Part shown: positions 57,440-64,000 of the stretch, piece by piece
Layout of the letters: each line of letters opens with the position of its first letter
How positions within the stretch are numbered: position 1 is the first letter of the stretch
NCBI GenBank assembly: GCA_030762985.1
Contig: CM061045.1
Span: forward strand, 105,726,516-105,790,515
Source of the DNA: Adelphocoris suturalis
Lineage: Eukaryota > Arthropoda > Insecta > Hemiptera > Miridae
Reading direction: 5' to 3'
DNA: 64,000 bases
Made by a program: the position numbers and the translations under genes
Notes under the pieces: model-generated
Database searches by the model: none
Told to the model about the DNA's origin: nothing
The model's input: only the letters and a program-made list of their open reading frames with translations

Positions 57440-58018
57440 ATTTTATCGACGCTGCCCCGGCCTGATGCTCAAATGATTTTCGATATTCTTTCTTAGCTCG
57501 AACCCAATTTTAGTCTAGTTGTGCAAAAAAAGTCTCGGAAATTTCGAATTTCAAGATGGGAGAGGGGAGGAGGTAAAGCCGAAAAAAAGTGGTATTTTCG
57601 TCAAATTTTGTAGACGCTACCTATCCCAATTTCAGTCTAGTTGTGCAACACACCTCAGAAATTTGTAATTTCAAGATGGAAGATGGGGAATGGAGGGGGA
57701 ATGCCAAAAAAAACGTGGTTTTTTCCGACATATTTTGTAGACGCTACCCAGGCAACAATTCTTAACTGATTATCGTAATTCTCATTTTGTTCGATTTTAA
57801 TTTCAGTCTAGTTGTGCAATAAACCTCGGAAATTTCGGATTTGCTGTCGAGGTGACGGTGGAGGGGAAAATTACCGATTTTTCCAAGCGCTGCCAAGCTA
57901 CAAATCGCGATCGATTTTCGTGATTTTTATTTTGTTCCAATGTGAATTCGATATAGTTTTGGAAAGTATGTCACAATTTTGGATCCCATCAATCGAGGGG
58001 GTGAATGGAGGGGGTAAT
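57440..58018. repeat. Diverged tandem repeat, 3-4 units of 118-171 bp
   Basis: TTTCAGTCTAGTTGTGCAA recurs at about 57511, 57629, 57800 and, degenerate, 57945. Each is followed by CTCGGAAATTTCGAATTTCA-like sequence, a G-rich stretch and TTTTGTAGACGCTACC. Unit length varies by internal indels. Confidence 0.7.
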
Positions 58019-58050
58019 TTATTTATTTATTAACGGGCAAGCCCAATTAT
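58019..58050 (-). pseudogene. LINE tail
   Basis: Minus strand ATTGGGCTTGCCCGTTAATA then (AAAT)n. Same stem GGGC/GCCC as at 29140. It abuts the tail of LINE B2, so one 3' end inserted at or beside the other. Confidence 0.6.
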
Positions 58051-58951
58051 ATAATAATAATAATAATATTTTATTTCCATATATCACAACTAAGTGTGAG
58101 GAGAAAACGTCGAACAAAGTACAATATTATTAAAACAAAGAACAATATTATAAAAATGTTAATATATAAATATTCCGAAACAACATAGCACAATATTAAC
58201 AAAAATGGAGAATAAATCAATGGTTAAAAAAATTCACTAAGAGAGTAAAACTCTTTGTCCACGAGAAACGACTTCACATTCTTCTTAAATGTAGAAAGCG
58301 AGCTACCCCCAATTCGGGAATCCAGGAATTTATTGTGCACTCTCAAAATCTGGTAAAGTGAGCTTTCTTGAAATAGAAAGAGGCTATGCTGAGGAAGCCG
58401 AAGGAGACAACACTGCAGGTGGAGTAGCTGTGGTAAAATTCAAATTCTTCAAAACAGGCGGAGTATTTCCTGTAGAAAATCAAGCATTGCATCAAGGATG
58501 CTGATGGTATTGTTAGTAAACCAGCATTTCTGAAATGTCCTCTACAAGAAGAAACTGGTTTTAGACCTAGGACAATGCGATTCGCCCTTTTTTGCACTCT
58601 GAACACAACATCAAGATTGTTTTCATTACCCCTATAAAGTATGCCAAAGAGAGCCTTACTCATAAAGAGTGCATGGTAAGCATTCAGTACGATACCCTTT
58701 GAAGCAGTCGTTTTCAGTCTCCGCAAACAATAGCAGCAACTGCCAAGCTCTTTACAAACCGCTGATACATGATCATCAAATTTCATATTGCAGTCGATCT
58801 GCATACCAAGGAACCTTGTGACGGAAACGACCGCAATACTCATGTCATCCAGCTGCAGTGAAGCTGGAGGATTCAAATTAGAGCGTAGAGAACGGAAGAA
58901 CATGCATTGTTTTAGCATACATTCATTCATAGGGACGTCTCTATAACGCAT
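58051..58951 (-). pseudogene. LINE fragment B2: RT thumb, C-terminal region, 3' UTR
   Basis: Minus strand 58951-58343 (202 codons) contains TRFLGMQIDCNMKFDDHV, CYCLRRLKTTASKG, YHALFMSKALFGILYRGN, VFRVQKRANRIVLGLK and FKKAHFTRF, the region following the YADD motif in LINE RTs. One frame over, NKFLDSRIGGSSLSTFKKN and FLVDKEFYSLSEFF end at TAA (58226-58224). The 3' UTR continues to an (AAT)n tail near 58055. It is the longer copy of B1 (13136-13513). RT palm and endonuclease are missing (5' truncation). Confidence 0.85.
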
Positions 58952-59989
58952 GCATTACTTACCAATATGTTTGCAACTACTTATCAAGTGGAGTGGAAAA
59001 TTTAGTTAACGATGAAGTACAGTCTGACAGATAAAACGGTCCTATCACTTCGTTCCAGAGTGCAGCGGTTGGCACAAGGGTTCTGTCGCCCCACATTCCC
59101 CCAGCCTGCTCATAACTCATTCAATGTTTCACACGTTGGAACCTTCCACCGAGTTGAGGTGGTCCGGATACGCGCTCGCTCTTCTGTGTCCGATGTAGTA
59201 GCGCCGGTAATGGAGGAACACGCCGTCAGGTTACCACCTGGATTAGATCGGGGGGAGGGTTTTACTTCTTTATCGATTTTCAACATCGATTCCATTGTAG
59301 TCAGTCGTTGATTACGCAACAACAGGTGTTCCCAGCTTCAGGGAAGGGGCGAAGGAGGCAGCGCCCTTGTCTTGCGTAATGATGCATGTGAGGATCAAAG
59401 TAAAATTGCTCCCAGCCAGGCTTAAGTTGTGACACATCAAAGCAGGAACTGTTCATAAACTCACTCACCGTATTCAGAGCAAATTGAAAAAGACCATTTG
59501 AGTTTAAAAGCTTCTGGTGATCCCATGTCAAAGAGATTTCACTTATCTTCTCATTCCACTCCACTTACTGATCCTAGTAGAACACGGTACAGAGGTGAAC
59601 CATCAGTGAATCAATTATCGGATGACTTATTAAGTTATTTTGAAAGAGTAGAAAATACACACCCGTTCAAGACTTTGGACGGTTCCCGTCTCAACCGAGA
59701 GAGTGCGTCCACCCGTGACCTATCATGGTGTCGAATGCCTCATTCTCGGGCCTTCCAAACCCACACTAGGCCGGAATAGGACAGGAACAGGAAGGGAAAC
59801 AGCAATGGGTTGCGGGTGGTCTTTTTAAATACTTAATTTACATCTATGGCGGCACACAGTGGGGCTAAATGGCCAAAAAACGGGAAAAAACTCCGTATCC
59901 TGTAAACGGATCGTCATATTGCCTTGGGAATGGATTTATTCAATTCAGGAAGAAAAATACATCAGAAAAGAGAAGAAAAAAGTAGTGGA
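58952..59989. other. GC-richer spacer with overlapping frames
   Basis: Frames 59012-59311 (plus), 59110-59322 and 59301-59564 (minus) and 59498-59779 (plus) overlap on both strands. No domain recognised; none preferred. Confidence 0.3.
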
Positions 59990-60060
59990 AAATTCCAGTC
60001 ATGCAGCATGACCATATGCGCGAATTTTAATAAGAAAAAAATATTAAAAACTTCATTAAA
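59990..60060. repeat. Family A terminus fragment
   Basis: AATTCCAGTCATGCAGCATG then ACCATATGCGCGAATTTT; the body that follows is not recognisable. Confidence 0.65.
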
Positions 60061-60229
60061 AAATGTGATACGAAAATACCGTAAATTGCCGGAATAAAAT
60101 GTTTAGACGGAAAATTGGGTAATTATATAATTTATTTTTCAAAATGCACAAATGGCAAATTATGAACAAAAACTTGAGAAATTTTGTAAACTTGTGTGAT
60201 AAAAATTTCTCGTTCGATATCGCTCAAAT

Positions 60230-60470
60230 TTTGAAAACAGTTGGGACTTCCATATCAATTTCAGCATGATTGTAGTATTGGTGGCTACGCGAATGCGAAG
60301 TCATTGTAACAAGCTTAATGTCTACAATCTTCATCTGATTTTGATGAAACATTCCGGACTATATGAAACATATGCGGACTAGTCTGCAGATGGTCCCCTA
60401 TTAGTTTCATTGTTCCCTAATCAATACATCTCTGCGCATGCGCAAATAATAATAACAAGTAAATTGGGCT
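60230..60470. repeat. Family F copy 1
   Basis: ATATCAATTTCAGCATGATT, TTGTAACAAG, GATTTTGATGAAACATTC, GATGGTCCCCTATTAGTTTC, CTCTGCGCATGCGCAAAT. Same order at 60545 and 61795. Confidence 0.7.
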
Positions 60471-60544
60471 TTAATACCCGTTGAATTATAATAAATATAT
60501 AAACATCAACAGCCTACGGGTCGCCCAAATTTGGAATATTCGTA

Positions 60545-60785
60545 GTTGGAAGAAGACGATTTGATTATACCGTATTAATTTCAACAAGATTTTCTCATTA
60601 GTAGGTGCAGCGGTTGCGCGAATGTTTCCTTGCGATTTTTCTTAAATTTTCAGAGAATTTACTCGTTAGGCCGTAGATGGTTCCCTACCAGTTTAGCTGT
60701 TCACAAATTAGTACTTCACTCTGAACATGCGCAAACATAACATATATCAAGCATCACTTTCTCATTGCCTAATTCACCGATTTTG
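60545..60785. repeat. Family F copy 2
   Basis: GAAGACGATTTGATTATACC, ATTTCAACAAGATTTTCTC, AATTTTCAGAGAATTTACTC, GATGGTTCCCTACCAGTTTA, GAACATGCGCAAACA, CTAATTCACCGATTTTG. Confidence 0.7.
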
Positions 60786-61656
60786 ACTTTCTAGGCTACA
60801 CCTTGATTTACTATACCCTCCGAAAATCGCACAACCCGTAATGGAACCATTCAAGATTAATAAAAAAAATTGCAATGAGCTATCTATAGATAAAACGGCA
60901 TTCATATTATTTTATCATCGTATCACGTATCACTCTCTCATCAATGCAAATTTCGAAATTCCTGAAACGTAGAGCACAATTATGTAAAAAGGTAGCCTTG
61001 GCGACCAAACAAGGGAGCAAATGAATCCCGATGGAGATTTCACGGATTTGGGTTGAGTGTCACGATTCAGGATTCACAAATAATTTTTAATTGATCCCAG
61101 ATTCCGATAACAAGGTCAACAAGGGGTCGCCTCGTATTATTGAGGGAAGACCTCAAAAAGGATAAAGATATGACATGCAGAATGAGAGGGAAAGCGTGCA
61201 TCAGTCTCGTATAAACATTTGTTTGAAAAGTACGTTCAGAACCTTGGAAAGTAACCGGTAAAAAAAATCCTTAGGTGGAGTTTGACATGAATTTCAATGG
61301 GGGGATACCTACGTGCCTACTTAATTGTTTATGAAACAGTACAAAATCCTGAGAATCAGAAAACAAAACCAACAGCCCTCACTCTTTAACCGACTTCATT
61401 TCACATTCCACCCCTACGTAGGGTAACCTCCCCCTACGGAATCTAACATAACAAATAATGCAAACGTTGATGCGAACCATAGAATGAATGAGAGGGATTA
61501 TATTCTCAGTGACGCTATAGTCAAAACAGTCACTATAGAAAACGATTCCAAAACGATTTTCTACTCTCAGCAGTTCTGAGTATGCTTTTCTGCAAGGGGC
61601 TCCAAACAAGAAAAGCTCGAGGTATGGCGCTGCAAGCAAATAATTAATTTAACTGT
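60786..61656. other. Spacer, nothing recognised
   Basis: One minus-strand frame (61379-61639, 86 codons) without recognisable motif. Confidence 0.35.
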
Positions 61657-61780
61657 TTAGCGAATTTTCGTAAGAAATAAACTATTGCAATGGCTCAAAG
61701 AATTTTAGAATCAAAATTTTTGAAAATTTTCAACATTGAAATCCATTTTTAGGCATTCTGAAACGAATCCTGAAGTTGGC
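61657..61780. repeat. Family A left half
   Basis: TTTAGCGAATTTTCGTAAGA, CTATTGCAATGGCTCAAAG, AGGCATTCTGAAACGAATCC. Stops where family F copy 3 begins. Confidence 0.75.
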
Positions 61781-61794
61781 GTTTTTTAATGGAA

Positions 61795-62043
61795 GACGAT
61801 TTGATCCCCATATCAATTTCAGCATGATTGTATCATTAGTAGCAACTGAACATGCACAAATGTAGAATCTTTGTAACAAGATTATTTTCCATCGTTACTC
61901 TCCGATTTAGATGAAATTTTCAGAGAACGTGTTGTGGATGGTCCCCTTTCAGTTTCAACGTTCACAGATCAATATTTCCCTATGCGTATGCGCAATCGTA
62001 AATTATATCACAAATTTTCTGGTTTCCTAATTGACCGATTCTG
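61795..62043. repeat. Family F copy 3
   Basis: GAAGACGATTTGATCCCCAT, ATCAATTTCAGCATGATTGT, ATGAAATTTTCAGAGAACGT, GATGGTCCCCTTTCAGTTTC, TATGCGTATGCGCAAT, CTAATTGACCGATTCTG. Confidence 0.7.
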
Positions 62044-62174
62044 TCGGAGAAAATGAAACTATTGCAATGACTCGGGAATTTTGAAAATGAAAATTTTCGA
62101 AAAATTTCTTCATTGAAATCCGTTTTGAGGCATTTTGAAACGATTCCTGGAGTTTGCGCTTCTTCATACATACA

Positions 62175-62254
<80 letters not shown>

Positions 62255-62829
62255 ATTCCAGACGATAACTATGGATTGAGATAAAAATTCCGTTCATTCG
62301 CCAAAATATCAACCTTTCCAAACGAAAGGATGAGTTCGTTGGCGGCCAGTATTTTGTGAGCACAGTAAATTGGTCAAATTTCAAAGAATGTGCTGAAAAA
62401 ATCACTAAAAAGGGCTAAAAACGGCTAAAAATGGGTAAATTCATATTTTTTTGGTAGCATATTGCTCAAGTAAAGTTTACTAACAAGTAAAGTTTAGTGT
62501 TCAAGTAAAGAAATCACTAAAAATGGCTGAAAACGGCTAAAAATCGTTACATTTATAATTTTTAGCAGAATATTGCTCAAATAAAGTTTATCAAATTTAA
62601 AATAGAACGCTACGAAATTCATGTACAAAGTTGTGCTGAAAAATGTACTTAAAATTCATTGAAATTTGCCAAAAATTCGATAAAAAATGCAAAAAATCTA
62701 AAAATCCAAAATCACTTTTTGAATGGCAGATTACTATTAAGAATACGTTTTTTTCCATAAAAATAATGATTAAGAATTTCTTTACACTCGAGAAGCTCAA
62801 ATTTCAAAACAAGTTAACATAATATATAG
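62044..62829. repeat. Family A, near full-length; left part of a split element
   Basis: Left half (AAAATGAAACTATTGCAATG, TTTTGAGGCATTTTGAAACG), a long TA tract at 62179-62251, then GTCATTCCAGACGATAAC and the body (with an internal duplication near 62395-62560) up to AAACAAGTTAACATAATATA. It is cut at TA by FB2 and resumes at 63713. Confidence 0.85.
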
Positions 62830-63712
62830 CATTTCCAAGTCAAATTCAACCTTTTCCAACTCAAATTCAACCTTTTCCAAGTCAAATTCAACTTTTTCCA
62901 AGTCAAATCCAACCTTTTCCAACTCAAATCCAACCTTTTCCAACTCAAATTCAACCTTTTCGAAAACAAATTCAACCTTTTCTTAAACAAATTCAACCTT
63001 TTCCAAAACAAATTCAATCTTTTCCAAGTCAAATTCAACCTTTTCACCATTATTAGGGAAATGACGAAAAATACGCACAAGCCCTAAATGTAGTACCAAA
63101 TGCTTGTCTGTGGTTGGGGACTGGGCTGAAAACAATACTCCAAACGCAGTAGGTAGGTACCTATTCATAAAACAAAATCATGTTTTATTAAGAAAGAAAT
63201 CAACAAAAAATATTATTTATCGCATTTTCAAGTCAAATTCAACCTTTTCCTAGGACCTTTTTTTTTTTTTTTTATTTAAGTGAAAAAAAATCGAAGATAG
63301 ACTTTCTACAAGTAAGATTTTTAATTTTAAGATTTTTAAAATAATAATTATGTAAGGAAGAGAGAAGATTTTTTCTTTCAAAGAAATGTTGATTTTTTTA
63401 ATTACATTTTTCGTTGACTTCTTTTTTAATAGAACATGATTTTGTTTTATGTATAGGTACCTACCTACTGCGTTTGGAGAATTGTTTTCAGCCCAGTCCC
63501 CAACCACATACAAGCATTTGGGCTTGTGCGTATTTTTCTTCATTTCCCTAATAATGGTGAAAAGGTTGAATTTGAGTTGGAAAAGGTTGAATTTGTTTTG
63601 GAAAAGGTTGAACTTGAGTTGGAAAAGGTTGAATTTGACTTGGAAAAGGTTGAATTTGAGTTGGAAAAGGTTGGATTTGAGTTGGAAAAGGTTGAATTTG
63701 ACTTGGAAATGC
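62830..63712. mobile_element. Fold-back element FB2 with tandem 21-bp-unit termini
   Basis: 883 bp, ends GCATTTCC...GGAAATGC, flanked by TA on both sides. The left terminal repeat has 10 units and the right has 7 inverted units of a 21-bp repeat with core TTGAATTTGAGTTGGAAAAG. Inside the unit arrays the inverted repeat goes on for about 150 bp of unique sequence (63049-63206 with 63409-63555), leaving an interior of about 200 bp that includes a T run at 63258-63273. Because 21 is a multiple of 3, several frames stay open across the arrays; these are not genes. Not autonomous. Confidence 0.85.
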
Positions 63713-63766
63713 TATAGTACGATAACTTAAGAAAATTCGCTCATACGATCATGCTGACTGGAACTT
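63713..63766. repeat. Family A, right part of the split element
   Basis: TATAGTACGATAACTTAAG, AAAATTCGCTCATACGATCA, TGCTGACTGGAACTTTTTT: the terminus that in unbroken copies directly follows the sequence ending at 62829. Confidence 0.85.
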
Positions 63767-63799
63767 TTTTCCAACCATGAGAACCCGCTATAAAATATT

Positions 63800-63875
63800 T
63801 TAAGATTATTCAAATCGATACATTCTTGTTACGGATACGAGAAAGGTATGCGCCACACCCAACATGGCAGGCGTT
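63800..63875. repeat. Short dispersed segment shared with 31994-32080
   Basis: AAGATTATTCAAATCGATAC, ATTCTTGTTACGGATACGAG, AAAGGTATGCGCCACACCCA. Function unknown. The remaining sequence to 64000 is unassigned. Confidence 0.55.
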
Positions 63876-64000
63876 TGTAACCTTTACTCTGCCCGCGCAA
63901 GGTACTTATAAGTTCCGAGTAAAAATTTGGCCTAAACGTGCTCTACGTCCGAAGGGGGAAGTTTGAGCGGGTTAACAGCTTCAGAAATACGTGCGCTTCT

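Noticed and set aside
57440..58018. Additional family A copy
   Set aside because: Repeat blocks (TCAGTCTAGTTGTGCAA, GTAGACGCTACC) are unrelated to family A and are tandem.
62814..63730. Leu/Lys/Asn/Trp-rich heptad-like frames on both strands
   Set aside because: The 21-bp units are exactly seven codons, so frames stay open across both fold-back arms. There is no start context or homology, and the sequence is fully explained by the terminal repeats.

Overview
This window looks like intergenic DNA from an animal nuclear genome, probably an invertebrate and most likely an arthropod. It is A+T-rich, has no bacterial-style gene packing, and is dominated by decayed non-LTR retrotransposons, LTR retrotransposon debris, TIR/MITE-type elements, fold-back elements, satellites and microsatellites. 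I cannot name the species from sequence alone. No intact host gene, rRNA, convincing tRNA or CRISPR array was found. Every protein-level match I trust belongs to a transposable element, and all of those are broken.

Layout. 1-1000: a 133-bp tandem repeat, a 54-bp duplication and a minus-strand gag zinc-knuckle/retropepsin relic. 2.5 kb: a long hairpin. 3.6-4.0 kb: first copy of an abundant repeat, called family A here. 6.9-7.6 kb: a LINE reverse transcriptase relic. 9.56-12.35 kb: a 108-bp satellite of about 20 units, carrying a solo LTR with a 5-bp target duplication. 13.1-16.0 kb: a 5'-truncated LINE fragment, then the best preserved LINE (RT plus C-terminal region plus 3' tail). 16.19-16.98 kb: a PIF/Harbinger-like non-autonomous element with TAA target duplication. 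17.8-18.5 kb: families A and G. 19.9-20.4 kb: a minus-strand LINE 3' end, followed by two hammerhead-like motifs. 25.4-26.9 kb: family A split by a fold-back element whose terminal repeats are built from 21-bp units. 33.56-34.30 kb: a collapsed Ty3/gypsy element (two LTRs plus integrase scraps). 36.3-39.3 kb: TA microsatellites and three inverted-repeat elements. 41.3-41.6 kb: an inverted duplication conserved at peptide level. 42.3-43.3 kb: another minus-strand LINE 3' end. 43.4-46 kb: families A and E. 47.4-47.8 kb: a 40-bp minisatellite. 53.3-55.0 kb: purine-rich simple repeats and two adjoining inverted repeats. 56-62 kb: family A, tandem repeats, LINE tails and family F. 62.0-63.77 kb: family A split by a second fold-back element.

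How the parts fit. The region is a palimpsest. Family A is the commonest layer; its copies carry a central dinucleotide microsatellite of very variable length, and they serve as landing sites (at TA) for two related fold-back elements. Five distinct non-LTR lineages are represented by 3'-biased fragments, as expected from target-primed reverse transcription. The least described item is the fold-back family with 21-bp tandem-unit termini, present twice with element-specific unit sequences.
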